Positions 1 through 12,275 of a DNA stretch of 64,000 nt are shown here, one piece after another; within the stretch, counting starts at the first letter, position 1; each line of letters starts with the position of its first letter. Source of the DNA: Amborella trichopoda (Eukaryota; Streptophyta; Magnoliopsida; Amborellales; Amborellaceae). Where the stretch lies: contig NW_006499617.1 in NCBI RefSeq assembly GCF_000471905.2, positions 3,970,483 to 4,034,482 of the forward strand. The letters are read 5' to 3'. The notes under the pieces are model-generated. The model ran no database searches. It was not told where the DNA came from and was given only the letters and a program-made list of their open reading frames with translations. The position numbers and the translations under genes are program-made.

Positions 1-1326
1 TGTTGAAGCTAAACTCAAAATCAAAGCATCAACTTATGGTATGAACCCAAATAATACTTTTCTTCAGATAAATAAATAAGTGACATTCATGTCACAAAAT
101 ATATTATACTGTAGAATTCCAGGATAAACACTATCTAGTAAAATTGTTTTTTCTCTCCACCCTTATGGATTTTCCCTTTCAACTAATTTTGTTTGAAATT
201 AGACATAGAATAGTTAAATTATGTCTCTACAAGTCTCTTATCACTCTGTTAAGTAGGCTTGATAAATATAGTTATTCTTGTCTCAATGAAGAATACAGAA
301 AATTACAGATAATTCAGGATGACCTCTCTTCAATCCAAAATTTTTATTCCTCTCTTCCCATAGATATTTTTTTTTTATTTTATTTTTATTAGAAACTACA
401 CTCAAAATGAAAGTCTAAAAATGTGGTGTAGGCTATAAAAAATTATAAGAATGAAAATAAAATTATAACTTCCAAGTCATTGAAATAGTTTTCGTTGCAG
501 AAAATAAGACTTGCACACCCCCTTCAATAAATTGACCATATCTTTCAAACCACAAAGAATTTCTTGATGAAACTATTTTTGTTTAAAATTAGTCTTAATT
601 TCATGAGTTACTATTAAATTTCATCTAAAAAAAATCATATAGTTGGTGTAAAAAATTACGAAACTCAATAGACAGGTACTGGATTTTGCAGGGTTAGAAC
701 TGACACCCTTCAATGATGAGTCCATAACTCTCAATTCCTCTAGGATTTCTCGCTGAAATTTTGTAGGTAGACCCTACTCTAAAAAACACATAATATCATT
801 GAAGTATATAATTGAAAAATAACTCATTATTTTCTTCATATCACTGCTCCAAAATAGCACAGAATATCCTTAAGTATCAATAACTTTGATACCAATGAAA
901 GAAGGACACATGTGATATAATCGGAGTATATAATAATTTTTTTCTTTCTCTTTCAATTCTTTTCTTTTCTTCACTATCTAGATCACTCACAAGAAGTCTT
1001 TTTACAATATAACAACTTCAAATAAATTATAAAAAAGGAATACAATAGGATCTCAAGAACTTGAAGTCATTCAAAACCACACTTTATATCAACAAAGAAA
1101 GGACACAACCTATGCTTGGAAATAAAAGATATAATAAATAAAGATGGAAGAAATAAAAGCAGGTGTCGGAGATTACCTCAACCAGACTTCTTACACCTCA
1201 CACCAAGTCATCACCTTCTGATGGTGCGAGATTTAATGGTCAACTTTCAATCTCAACAGGGAAAGAAAGTTTGAACAAGCCATACCAATGGAACATGAAC
1301 CCTTGTGATCGCAAAACTCAAATCCT
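1..1326. other. AT-rich noncoding stretch
   Basis: No reading frame here looks like a protein. The longest open frame (144-392) is low-complexity and phenylalanine/leucine-rich, as expected from AT-rich DNA. I see no repeat structure beyond short A and T runs and a T/C-rich stretch near 940-975. I cannot assign a role. Confidence 0.5.
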
Positions 1327-2192
1327 AGGGGGCCGTTTGGATACCTAGAAATATATCGTCTGTGAAATATATTACTGACATAATACATTACTGCGTAATA
1401 CATTATATGTAAATGGATTGTTACTGTTTGGGTAGTATTTAGATGCAACCTGGGAAATACATTGTTATTGTTTGGCTATGTCTAGAAGAAATATAAGAAA
1501 TGCATTACGAACATTTTACCAGCACGTGCCTATAAACTATCATTTATTTCTTTTTTGTCACAAAATTCCACTAAAAAGCAGAATTATCATTTCTTTCTTT
1601 TTTGTTAAAAAATTTCACTAAAATACAGAATTAAAATCATCATCACACCATTCCAAAAAGATTTCTAATAATAACATCATCAACATTCTAAAATGTTTTT
1701 CTAATAATAACTTGTACCATTTTACAATCATCATGACACCATTTCCTACTTATTTTACATGCCTTTGGCACTTACATGGAATCACATGTCTTCTAACATA
1801 ACATTGGTTTCAACATGATAAGTTATTGTAACAATATGATTGGAATAACATGATTTTATTATAATAAACTTTATTTTTATTTATTTTTTATAGAAGTCTT
1901 TCAAATGTCTCTCTATATAATTTCAAATAAACCATAAATTTATATTACTAAATTCAAAATCACTATAGTACGAGTTAAAAAATGGAAAAAAGTTTGCTTA
2001 GTAAACTAGAAGGTTTGGTAATTGCGGTATAAAATTTAGAAGGTTTGGTAATTGCAGTATAAAATTTTGAGGTATTGGAGGAGACTAAAGAGGTATGTTA
2101 TTTCAATTGATATTTTAGTAATCTCTTATAAGGATTATGTTGTGTAAAAGTTTTTATTATGACTATGTTGTGTAATTTATCATTGATTACTG

Positions 2193-2235
<43 letters not shown>

Positions 2236-2590
2236 GACAACTGATGCCTTAAGATGAGGGGACAAGCTTAAAAAGGGAGGGATCATCTATGCTAGTTATT
2301 ATGAAAAGAGAGGGCTTACCAGAGAAGAATTTTTTAATCATGGATAGGGTAGGCAAAGACGCACGCGACAGATTTCTCAAAATTACCCATCACTCTCGTA
2401 ATAGATTTTTCACCTATCACCATGCGTAATGGATTTCTTGATTTTTGGAGAAATCGCGCGTAATCTCTTTCCATTTTCTTACTATTAAGTATAACCAAAT
2501 AGTGGAAATGTCATATTTCCTTGTAATCTATTGTCACGTAATAGATTTTCAAGTACTAAAATGGCATCTAGGTGAATCCCCTTAACAACC
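1327..2590. mobile_element. Possible non-autonomous DNA transposon with degenerate inverted ends
   Basis: The left end starts with GGGGGCCGTTTGGATAC, a terminus style common in plant MITEs and hAT or PIF/Harbinger derivatives. It is followed by repeated TAATACATTA-like motifs. The right side (about 2480-2580) carries the same subterminal words in inverted order: ACCAAATAGT, then GTAATCTATTGTCACGTAATAG, then CATCTAGG. No transposase is encoded, and an ATT microsatellite lies inside. The arms are degenerate and the right boundary is uncertain. A fragment with similar words (ATATATTTCTGTCGCATAA) lies near 27980-28030. A chance arrangement of AT-rich words is the main alternative. Confidence 0.35.
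2193..2233. repeat. (ATT)n microsatellite
   Basis: About 13 uninterrupted TTA/ATT units. Confidence 0.95.
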
Positions 2591-2639
2591 TTGTTTGAGA
2601 GATATGCTTCTCTTTTATACCACAACCCTATAATCTTAT

Positions 2640-2850
2640 AACCCAAAAAAAACCATGAGAGACTATGAGAGAAAATACCATGAGAGAGAAAAGCCATGAG
2701 ATGAGAGACCATGAGAGAGGATGGGAGAACTACCAAGAGAGAGATATCAAAGATGAGAGAGTAGGGCGTGCCCCATAGGGTCTCTTGAGAGAGAGAAATA
2801 GGGTCTCTTGAGAGAGAGAAATAAACTTCTTAAGAGAGAGATTTTTCCCT
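2640..2850. repeat. Purine-rich GAGA tract with a 23-bp tandem duplication
   Basis: The tract is rich in ATGAGAGA-type words. At 2776-2822 a 23-bp unit beginning TAGGGTCTCTTGAGAGAG is present twice in tandem. It falls where the related LTR-like blocks (42.7 kb, 49.05 kb) carry CT/GA-rich sequence, so it may belong to the decayed LTR described next. Confidence 0.7.
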
Positions 2851-4210
2851 AGAGTGGGGCGTGGCGCCACCTTAGATGAATGAGAGATATGGAAAGTTGT
2901 GGTAAGAGATAAGGTGTAAAGATTTTGGATAGAGACAATCCCTTTTTATAGTGCTTGATTAAGATTAGGGTTTCTTAGGGTTTTCCTTGGCTTGCTACTC
3001 ATATGAGATTGAATATGAACCATTGATCTTGAGTGACTTGTGGGGTGAGAGATCTGAGCTATCTATTCTATAGATGGGCATCAACAACTTATGGAAGGTG
3101 CTAGACCATTATCCCCCATTTCCTAAATCATTTTTCCATCAATTAATTAAAATTTGAAATTAAATATCATAGTATTATCATTTCTTATTTCAAGCATAAG
3201 CCTTCTCATACATTTCAAAACATTAATAAAATATTCCTCAAGGTTTCAAACCTTTCCAAAACAACGCAAAACCTTCTCTCAAGCATCAAAGCTTCAACAC
3301 CAAATAGGAAAGATGCCATAGGTGGGGCGTGCCACCCATGGTGACACATAATGGGGGGCCCCACCCCTCATGCAATGGTGGACCTAAAAGACTTAATTAG
3401 CCTCTCGTGCATATTTAATTTATTTTATATTTTTGAAAATATACAAAATTATTATTTGAATATTTAAATCATTATAAAATCACTATCTCTGTTTTTATAC
3501 ATCCAAATTTGATAAATAAAATATCCAAAGATTTAGAAAAATTCAAATAACAATTCAAAAAATAAAATATAAACAAAATCAATAAATCTTGATGGGAAAA
3601 GGATATATATGATCTAGGAATAAATATCAACTGGGGTACTTCATGTCCAACCGCGAACTACGAACCACACATACTTTCTTAAACCGACCCAGTGTTGCTC
3701 ATGACCCACAGTCTGTGCATGGGATCATTAGTGGGTTTCCAAAGTCTAGCCAATGGACAAGGGGTCGCAGTCCTAATATATGGATTTTTGGTCCTCCTTG
3801 GAGATGAAACGCTAAGGTCATCTTGACTTCGATGCAATTCAGGGCTCGATGGTGCACATGTGGTATCTCTTGTACATGCATACATTTCACCTTGAAGGGT
3901 GGTCCACTTTTTCGAAAACGGCTATCAATGTGTATGCCGTGTAATGGAATGAATGATGAGGATTTGACCCCGTCCCTCAAGGCCTCTATCACACACAAGG
4001 GTCACACAGTCCCTTGACTCACTCATCCAGGCATACTCTAACTTCATCAAGAAAGAACTCATATAACCCTTATCGGTACGATTCTCAGAGCCCAGGAAAC
4101 ATGGGTTTTCCCCAACCAGACTGACCTAGCATGTCAAGCATCGTCTAGTATTAGCAAACATCGTTTGCTTAGTATGATCTTCAAGGGACCACACTTCCAC
4201 TGAATTCATG
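2680..4210 (-). mobile_element. Diverged LTR-like block, same family as the 42-53 kb LTRs
   Basis: No coding frame is convincing. By eye, the order of conserved words matches the LTRs at 42037-43870 and 47836-53076: a GA-rich leader, a 'cattgatcttgag' word, an AT-rich stretch, then a series around 'cacagtctgtgcatggga', 'caatggacaagg' and 'gatggtgcacatgtgg' that parallels 'acagtctatggaaagga', 'caatggacctg' and 'ggtgcacccctgtggg' at 50.1-50.25 kb. Divergence is high, so boundaries and orientation are approximate. Open frames at 3679-3998 lie inside it and look like chance. Confidence 0.4.
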
Positions 4211-5149
4211 TTCTACTATATCATTTCATTTTACAAGCACTCATAAAGCCTTTAATAGCCACACTCACCCAATAATTACATATAGAGAATGAGTCCAAGG
4301 TATAGGAAAATAAATTTTTTATTGAATGTATCTCATATTACACTTTGTTACATACAATTTGCATCTGCACTTAAAGGCACTCAATCCTCACATACAATCT
4401 CTCAAAAATTACAAGGATCATTTTAATTAGTTCCAAGTAAATTTTCCACTTAAAAAAGATACTATAAAGATTGAAGAAAATAAAATGAAATCTCTCTTGA
4501 CACATAAATCATCCATATCCATATTGCTCATGAATATAGACAAATACTTAAAATGCAAGCACTCATATAAACTCAATCTCAAAGAACAACAGATGCAACT
4601 AGTCTAATGCCATGGGAAGCTAATAAAATTTTTTCATATTCTTGAGATGATCCCCACGGTCTTAGACACAATCCTTGTTATAACTTTCTGTTCAATAGCG
4701 CAACATAATGAGTCTTAGATTCAATATAGATGGGAAGTGTGCATCAACTAATCGTACCACATCAATTAGCAAATTACTCTATCAATCAAAATCTAAAGAG
4801 AGGGCCAGCTAATTTTCTCTTCAACAGTGCAACATAATGAGGCTTAGATTCAATTTAGGTGGGACGAGTGCATTAACAAATTGTGTCACACCAATATGCA
4901 AATTAATCTATCAATCTAACTCAAAAGAGAGAGCTATCTAGCGAACCACGTGTGGGAAAAATACCAAGTGAAATCAACATGGGAGATAGAGAGTGAAACT
5001 TAGATGTGAGTATAAGAGAATGTACTAATAGGTACTCCAAATGGCATGGTAAGAAGCGGACTTCAAAGGGTACTGCAATGAACTCATGAGAAACTCAAAT
5101 GCCCATTGTTATGCTGAGAGATCTTAGATAAATAAGCAGTTAAAAACTC
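4211..5149. other. Noncoding AT-rich stretch, start of a second LTR-like block
   Basis: No coding potential seen. A local direct duplication occurs: 'caacataatgagtcttagattcaat' type sequence at about 4700-4725 recurs at 4829-4853, followed by similar text about fixed CACCA/ACCACATCAAT words. The word 'ccatgggaag' near 4610 matches the same word at 42134 and 48481 in the large LTRs, which is why I link this stretch to that family. Confidence 0.4.
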
Positions 5150-5192
5150 GCTAGATGTTGAAAACAATCTGCTCAAAACTATTTCAAACGGC

Positions 5193-6240
5193 TTGGCATG
5201 CAACACTACACATTCTAACTTTATGATATTCATCATGGATAGGATAATTATTGACCGTGTGCTAGTGGCAGAAGGATGTGTTTATTTGCGGGTTAGGTGC
5301 GGAGAATCAAGGGTGATTATCAAGTTAAATATGGAAAAGGTGTATGATAGTTTGGAATGGAAGGTCCTTTTCGATATCATGACTAGGATGGGGTTTAGCT
5401 TGAAATGGAGATAGTGGATTAGGGGGTGCTTTTATTCGGCCCATTTTTCAATCCTAATTAATGGTAGTCCTAAAGGTTTTTTTCAGGTTACTAAAGGCCT
5501 TGGTCAAGGGGATCCACTTCCCCTTTTCTGTTTACACTATATACTAGGAGTTTTATTATGATGTTGATAAATATTAAAGACAAGAGATATTTTCAGAGCT
5601 TCAAGGTATCACAAGGTGATCCGGTTGTTTCACATGTGCAATATGCAGATGACACCCTTATCTTTTGCAAGGTTCACTTAGTGAATTATCCAATATCATA
5701 CGGTTTTTTATTTGTTGTGAAGTGGTTTTGGGATTGAAGATTAATTTTGAGAAAACCACTTTGATTGGGATAGGTTGCAATGATAGTTTAATGATGGTGC
5801 TGGCTGATTGTTTAGGTTGCTCAATTGAATCTTTCCTCTTTACATATCTTGGAATGCCCATTTCCACTTCAAGACTACCAATTTCTGCTTGGGATAAGGT
5901 TATTGAGAGAATACAATGTAAATTGGATATTTGGAAACTCAAGTATTTGTCGCTAGGAAGGAGGGTTACGCTAATCAAGGGATGCTTAGCTAATCTACAT
6001 ATTTATATGATGTCAATGTTGCAGAATCCTCGGGTCGTGGTAAAAGGAATTCAATGCATGATGCGTAACTTTTTATTGGGCCCATACAACGATAAATGGA
6101 ATTTCCATTTGTTGAGATTAGATGGAGTGTGTACACCAAAGGGACACGGTGGTCTTGGGTTTTGGAGGGTATCAATAGTTAATGCAACCTTATTATCTAA
6201 ATGGTGGTGGAGAAGTGTTCATTATCGAGATCAGCTTTAG
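5193..6240 (+). pseudogene. LINE reverse transcriptase region
   Basis: Three frames together give the L1 RT signature: KLNMEKVYDSLEW (palm motif with the first catalytic-type Asp replaced by Asn in the usual 'D(F/M)EKAYD' position), ILINGSPKGFFQVTKGLGQG (usual G-L-R-QGDP block), and SHVQYADDTLIFCK with the catalytic YADD intact. A shift near 5665 moves the frame, after which GLKINFEKTTLIGIG and the GMPISTSRLPISAWDKV thumb-like part follow. A stop at 5412 and shifts near 5480-5540 break it. The role in an intact LINE would be target-primed reverse transcription. Confidence 0.88.
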
Positions 6241-7216
6241 TACCAAATTTTAATAGCTAAGTATGGGATGGACATGCATTGTCTTTGGATTGGTTGTGGG
6301 AGACGAGGTTCTAATATTTCTTTAATATGGAAAGCAATTTTCTCTACAAAATAGATTGTTCAAGGAGTGTGAGATGGATGGTTCATCGGGGAGATAATAT
6401 TTCCTTTTAGCACTCTAAATGGCTAGGGGATAGTTATTTGAGGTTATCTTTCTCAGAACTCTTCGAAAGAGTTCCGACCCCTAACGCAAAGTTTGCTGAT
6501 TTGGTCAAGAGAAGGGGAAGTCAAGTGGTTTGGAATATTGATTTCCCTTACAATAAAAATCCCAGAAGTTTATTTGATCAATTTCTTTCCTTGTGCATAG
6601 TTTGGATTCAGTTTACATCTCAGATAGTGGGACTAATGAGTTAGTTTGGGAAATGGAAAATGATGGGCAGTTCTTGATCAAATCAGTTTATCGATTGCTT
6701 TTTAACGATCGGTTAAGGTGGTTAGATCATAATCTTACTTATATTTGGAAGTGGCCGGTTCCTCATAAAGTTCAAGTTTATATTTGGTTGGCTCTGCAAG
6801 AGAAGATTTTAACTATAGATAAACTTATTAAGCGGGGAAAGGTGTTGCCTAATCTTTGTTTGATGTGTAAGAATGATGTGGAATTTGGTTCACACTTATT
6901 TTTTCATTGCTCCTTTTTCTCTAGAATTTTGAAGTGGTTTTTCATTCAGCTAGATTTGTCGTGGGAGATATCTGCTCATGTGTCTGTTATTCTCAACCAA
7001 TTTTCCATTATAAATATTCCTGAGGCTAACAAGTTGATATGGATGATTCTTATGAGAGCAGTCCTTTGGGAGGTTTGGAAGGAAAGAAATCGTAGGACTT
7101 TTGAAGGCTCTTCGCCGCCCTTTGATAGAATTTTGAGTAACATTCTTCATACCTCTTGGAGTTGGTTGTCAATTAAGAAGGAGGGGTGGCAATCTAGGTT
7201 CGGCTGGCATAAGTGA
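6241..7216 (+). pseudogene. LINE linker and zf-RVT zinc-finger region
   Basis: The first part (6241-6590) is a decayed linker with the LINE-like words 'WDGWFIGEI' and 'WLGDSYLRL' in mixed frames. From 6593 an open frame contains the zf-RVT domain: WKWPVPHKVQVYIWLALQ, then KRGKVLPNLCLMCKND with the CxxC pair, then SHLFFHCSF with the HxxxC pair. It ends with a VWKERNRRTFEG motif typical of plant L1 tails. This domain is found C-terminal to RT in plant LINEs. Confidence 0.88.
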
Positions 7217-7286
7217 AGTGATTAGAGATTGGAATGGGTAACTCCTCTTTGGTTTTGCAGGACCGTGTGGAGTAGCTTCGGTTAAT

Positions 7287-7583
7287 ATGGCTCAAATGGC
7301 CGTGCTACTTCAAGGTTTAAGGCTGGTGAGTGAGAGGTTAAGATGTCATTTATGTATGGTTAATGATGATTTGTTGAATACAATTCTTTGGTGTAAGAAA
7401 GAGCAGAGGGTCCCTTGGCAACTTCATCAAGTCTGGTTGCAAATTGTCGATCTAGTCACTAGCTTGGAAGTTTCTTTTCAACATATCTTTAGGGAGGACA
7501 ATGAATTGGCTGATTCTTTGGCTAAGAAAGGAGATTCCCTTGATGCCTTGATTGTTTGTGATGATGTAAATTCCATAGTGTAA
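7287..7583 (+). pseudogene. LINE C-terminal RNase H remnant
   Basis: The frame ends with SFQHIFREDNELADSLAKKG, which matches the C-terminal end of the plant RNase H-like domain (RVT_3: 'H..RE.N..AD.LAK'). The N-terminal beta strands with the first Asp (FDGA.KGNPG in relatives) are not present, so the domain is internally deleted. A polyadenylation-type AATAAA follows about 15 bp after the stop, then the A-rich tail. Confidence 0.82.
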
Positions 7584-7640
7584 TCCTTTGTTTATTTAAT
7601 AAAGTTTCGAATATTGCCAAAAAAAACAAAAAAACAAAAT

Positions 7641-9362
7641 GCTTTAAGATATGAAAGAGAACACAAGGAAATAGATTAGATGTACACATGAACATCACTA
7701 CTTTCGAATACTTTACAGCATGGTTTGATCCCCTAGATGATGGAGAAATGAAGCCAAAGTGAATGAGCCTTTAAGGGTTGCATGCAAAACACTATTCTCT
7801 CATGAAATGATGGAAGGAATTACGCATGCCATAGGAGAGGTGTGTCACTTTCTTAATCTCTCTTCTAACTATCAAGTGTGTTGAAATATGAAGAGTTAGA
7901 TCTAAGGAGCTTATATAGGTGGTTCAAGTGTAGTCTTAATCTTAGCTGTCAAATAAGTTATCCAAGCATTGTGAGAGGCATTGATCTTACCTTATTCATT
8001 GCCATCTATAACTATCATAAGATGGGTGAGATTTAATTACTATTATCACCAAATACTCAAAATACCCTATAAATTTCCCATATGCTCATTTGTCAATAAA
8101 AAATCCTAATTTTGAGTGCTCACTTTTTACTATTGATTTTATGAAAACTTGACCTTGTCCATTGATTTCAAAAAAATTGTGTGGGGTATCCCACTACTTT
8201 CTCTCTCTAATATATTTTTAAAAAATATATTCTCTCTCTTAATGAATAATCACTTTCATTTAGAGACAATATCTTACACATGGTGTCATGTGATAAGCCT
8301 TATCATTATGCTAATAGAAAATCAACACAAACATAAAGTATCTTCGATCCCAAAAACCATCGGTTGGAAATTTCTAGGATGTCAATAACATTTAGAAAAA
8401 CGACTCATACACATGTGCGTAAAAACCCTAATTTTCATATCACACTTATCCATGTTACATCCACGTGGGAGTGAAATGGCACCCTATCGGGCCAGCACAT
8501 GTCATGCTGACCCACATTGGCCATTTGTGTGCCATGCTCCATATGTATAGGATATCCTTAGGTAGAATTAAGTGCCAACAAAATTTTGAAGCCATTTTTA
8601 CTTATAATAAAATTCTATTGTAAATTATTTTTAATCATTTGGTAATAAATTTACTCAATTTTACATCTAGTAAAAAAATCCGAATATAGAAATTTGGATC
8701 TTTCAGAAAATAGGGTTGTATGGGACTCCACTGGGCTAGCTTTGGAATTTTTGACCACTTTCTCAAGTCAATACAACAAACACATGTCCCACAATCTTAA
8801 GTAGGAGCACATGCTTTGTTTATTAAAGCTCACTCATAGGTGGGCTTGGTTTCCAGATGTTCAGTGGATTACAAGTGCACCACCAAGGAAATGCACTCTC
8901 AAGGATGGGGGCTCCTGTCTCTATCACATGTATGTAGCTATGATTGAGTGGATCAATTTTATTAGAGCGGCTTCCCATTTGTGACTATCCTATGCACATG
9001 TTGTTAGTAAATTGAATTGTCAATGATTTAGGCTTATGTCCTCTCAAAGCCTAGTCTACTCACATTGTGTTTAGTCTCACACGTCTGCTCTGCCAAGTGC
9101 GATTCGCCGATCATCTCTCATGCTTTGGCTCATATATTCATAAGATGTTCTGATACCGATCTTGATTAGAGGAAACCTCCAAACCTCTCAGTTATGCATA
9201 CGACAATTCGGTCTTACCTCATGACTCAAGGTATTTCAATTTTCCAAACCCCAGTTCGTCTAAATCCAAGCAGGAAATGCATTGTGCTAGTTCATTCCCA
9301 ATATGAAGAGGAACTATCATGGAATGACAAATTCAAGGCCTTGAAAGGCCATAACTCCAACA
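7641..9362 (-). mobile_element. Diverged LTR-like block continued after the LINE
   Basis: The right edge reads, on the minus strand, TGTTGGAGTTATGGCCTTTC, which parallels the start of the 42-53 kb LTRs (xGTTGGCTGTGTGGCCTTTC). Further inside, 'ggctcatatattcataagatgttctgat' parallels 'ggcttatcacatcaactatc' with neighbouring 'taatcttgact' type words, and 'cagtggattacaagtgcacc' parallels 'caatggattactggtgcacc'. No coding frame is convincing. Together with 4211-5149 it would be one LTR split by the LINE. The identification rests on visual alignment only. Confidence 0.4.
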
Positions 9363-9630
9363 CTTTGCACTGATGCCCGGCCTTTGACCACACGAGAATC
9401 TAACAACATGCCGCTCTCTTGGGGGCCTTCAAAGTAGCATATCATGGTAATGGGTTGCCCTTGTGCAATGACCTTACCCCCTTCATATTGAGGGACCACG
9501 GGTTACTCAAAGGCTTTGATGTCCCGCACTCCTAGATAATCGGCTTGGGCTTTGTCTGACATAAGAACAAGAGAATAAAAGCCAAATAAACAAATTTTTT
9601 TATGAATTGTACGAGTTATCGATAACATTG
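9363..9630. other. Unassigned stretch between LTR-like block and duplicated region
   Basis: It is more GC-balanced than its surroundings. A 60-residue minus-strand open frame covers part of it (9317-9499) but has no recognisable motif. It could be the internal 3' end of the LTR element to the left (a purine-leaning stretch would be expected there) but I cannot show that. Confidence 0.3.
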
Positions 9631-10312
9631 ATTAAATGACGAGGGCTCTAGTGTATAGAAAGCGCCTCACTATTTAAGAAGTAATCAAAGAAACGAAGGA
9701 ACCTACTATATTATTTTAGTTAATTTATCCTTATTTACTATTCGAGTTGAAATAACTAGATAACAAATCATAATTGGGAAAGACATAGTAGCAAAAGCCA
9801 TTGGAATTTTTATTTAAAAGGGCCAAACCCGTGAGGCCATGAGAGAAGAAAAACCTTGGAGAAGACGCCTCGATCCAAGAATTTTGAAAGAAAACTAGGG
9901 AGGCCGTGAGAGAAGCAAACCCCTTCGAGGGCTTCTGTGAGATAGGCAAAATTCCTTCAATCACAAGGATTCTGTCTAGGTAGTGTTAGAAATATCTAGG
10001 TAGCGTTAGAAATAGTTGTGTGAAATGGGGGAAGAAAATGATACAATTTGCAAGAAAATGGTACCATTTGCAAAAATAGGATCTCGAATTCTTCTTGTTT
10101 TCGAGAACGCAGAAGTGCTATCTCAATACGATATTTGCCTCACTTCGATAGATTATTTGATGTGCATAAGAAGGGAAATTCGTCCTTGATATAGGAAAAT
10201 AGAGAGGTCTTTTTTAATGTTCCTAAGCTCTATGCTTCCGAGCTTAGAACCCACACAATAGATATCAAAGTCTTGATAGTTTAGAAACAGAAAGCGATAA
10301 AATCGAACATTA
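9624..10312. repeat. 682-bp tandem duplication, left unit
   Basis: The sequence starting AACATTGATTAAATG at 9624 recurs at 10306 with very high similarity. The left unit contains about 350 bp of host flank followed by about 310 bp of the inner end of the copia LTR, and then jumps back to the flank inside an AACATT microhomology. Two matching minus-strand open frames (9731-9964 and 10413-10640) are just the duplicated flank and have no recognisable domain. A further 20-bp duplication ('tctaggtagYgttagaaata') lies at 9975-10014 exactly at the LTR/flank junction. Confidence 0.92.
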
Positions 10313-10972
10313 ATTAAATGATGAGGGCTCTAGTGTATAAAAAGCGCCTCACTATTTAAGAAGTAATCAAAGAAACGAAGGAACCTACTATATTATTTTA
10401 GTTAATTTATCCTTATTTACTATTCGAGTTGAAATAACTAGATAACAAATCATAATTGGGAAAGACATAGTAGCAAAAGCCATTGGATTTTTTATTTAAA
10501 AGGGCCAAACCCGTGAGGCCATGAGAGAAGAAAAACCTTGGAGAGGACGCCTTGATCCAGGAATTTTGAAAGAAAACTAGGGAGGCCGTGAGAGAAGCAC
10601 CCCTTGGAGGGCTTCTGTGAGAGAGGAAAATTTCCTTCAATCACAAGGATTCTATCTAGGTAGTGTTGGAAATAGTTGGGTGAAATGGGGGAAGAAAATG
10701 ATACAATTTGCAAGAAAATGGTACCATTTGCAAAAATATGATCTCGAATTCTTCTTGTTTTCGGGAACTTAGAAGCGCTATCTCAAGACGAAATTTGCCT
10801 TACTTCGATAGATTATTTGATGTGCATAAGAAGAGAAATTCGTCCTTGGGATATAGGAAAATAGAGAGGTCTTTTTTAATGTTCCTAAGCTCTATGCACC
10901 CGAGCTTAGAACCCACACAATAGATATCAAAGTCTTGATAGTTTAGAAATAAAAAGCGATAAAATCGAGTAG
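10313..10972. repeat. 682-bp tandem duplication, right unit
   Basis: This is the right-hand copy of the same unit. Here the LTR part continues on into the full copia 3' LTR (to 11704), so this is the original junction and the left unit is the duplicate. Confidence 0.92.
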
Positions 10973-11704
10973 AGAGAGAGAGAGTTAGCCCACTGGTTTG
11001 CTTTCTAGAATTGCAGAGAATAGTCTTATTGAGAGAGGCTAAAAAATTGTTCTAGGTTTCCAAAATCATATGGATAGTAGGGCCCTTGTTATGGAGCACC
11101 AAGAGGTTGTCTATTTAGTGTTGTGGTGGTTATATATACTACCCAACAACTAAAAGTTGCATGTGGTTACATGTACCCCAACAGCTACAAGTTACATGTG
11201 TTACATGCACTTGAAGGCTGCTGTTGCAAGCCCCCATCTCATCAACGACTAGATGACCGTTAGACATCCCACACATATAAACAGCTAGATGACCGTTGGA
11301 TCCCCCTACGAGCCAAGCTCACAAAAAGATAACGAGCCACGAGCCTGACCAGCACACGTGCTCGAGCTAGGGGCACCTCATGCGCCGATGCGAGCGTGCG
11401 AAGTGCACCATCAAGCGCCCTTGCATCTATGCCCTCACACATGAACACACACATGCACACACACATGCGCATCACATGCTTCGCATGCTCCGCACATGTG
11501 CCTTCTCTCTCTCTCTTTTGTACTTAGAGTATATTGCAAGGGAATACGTGCTCCTAAATACAGTTCAACAAACTCTCTCATCTTCAATGTGGGACTCAAA
11601 CCCACTTCTTTCTCTCTCTATAAAAGCAATTTAGGAAAGAGAAATAAAACCAAAGTGTTGTTTTGAAATACACTCAAGCATTTTCAAATAAAAAAATTCT
11701 AACA
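10664..11704 (-). repeat. Copia 3' LTR
   Basis: 1041 bp, similar along its full length to 16383-17341. On the minus strand it starts TGTTAGAATTTTTTTATTTG and ends ATTTCCAACA. It contains a GA tract (10972-10985), two ACAAGTTACATG-type internal words and a CACACATGCACACA tract near 11440-11470. It is longer than the other LTR mainly because of small insertions in these low-complexity parts. Confidence 0.92.
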
Positions 11705-11716
11705 ATTTCCTCTACT
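11705..11716 (-). other. Polypurine tract of the copia element
   Basis: Minus strand AGTAGAGGAAAT directly abuts the TG of the 3' LTR. That is the position and composition expected for the plus-strand primer of reverse transcription. Confidence 0.75.
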
Positions 11717-12275
11717 ATTTCAAAATAAATAAACAAAACATAGGAAACATATTATTTACATACCATGAAAGAATCTTTCGACTTAAACTTTTACTTAAAG
11801 TGTATACTACAAAGTCCATCAAGTACCATGATAGCGTATAGCTTTGAACCATATTGCTTATCTAATAGACTGATATAACTCACAAATAATATTCAACTCT
11901 AGTATCTTTTTAGCTGCCAATATGTTTTAGGCTTTGTGCTTACATCTTGATTTCGTAAGTGCTCTAGTGACAAGTCTATCTCATAGGAAGCGGCTTCACT
12001 TCTACACTTATATAGGTGTACTTATTAAGAGTGCCCATGTATATAAAACGCTTCGACTTATATATAATCCATAGACAACATTACGAGCATAACGCATCCT
12101 TTTAACATACATGTCATCACTAGACTTATTCACAGTATGGATTTCCTTAAAATGGGTGATAATTATATTTTGTCATCTAGTGACCAAACTAACCATACGT
12201 ACAATTTGTTTTTATCACATTGAACTTAGAATTTTGAAGTTACAAAAGACTAAGTTTGGTTCCCACTGTAGATGA
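11717..12275 (-). other. Copia 3' internal region between RNase H and polypurine tract
   Basis: AT-rich sequence without coding potential. It is the usual non-coding tail of a copia internal region, though longer than typical. Confidence 0.55.

Larger units (their letters stand above)
5150..7640 (+). mobile_element. LINE (L1-type), 5'-truncated and frameshifted
   Basis: A non-LTR retrotransposon remnant reads left to right: RT palm, RT C-terminal extension, zf-RVT, RNase H tail, then an A-rich tail (7618-7640) after an AATAAA at about 7599. The endonuclease and N-terminal RT parts are missing, as is usual for 5'-truncated LINE copies. Several frameshifts and stops make it non-functional. It interrupts the LTR-like block that continues on its right side to 9362. 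I could not find a clear target-site duplication. Confidence 0.9.

Noticed and set aside
9731-10713. Repeated minus-strand small proteins (NSNGFCYYVFPNYD type)
   Set aside because: The similarity comes from the 682-bp DNA duplication, not from protein conservation; no start or promoter context and no known motif.
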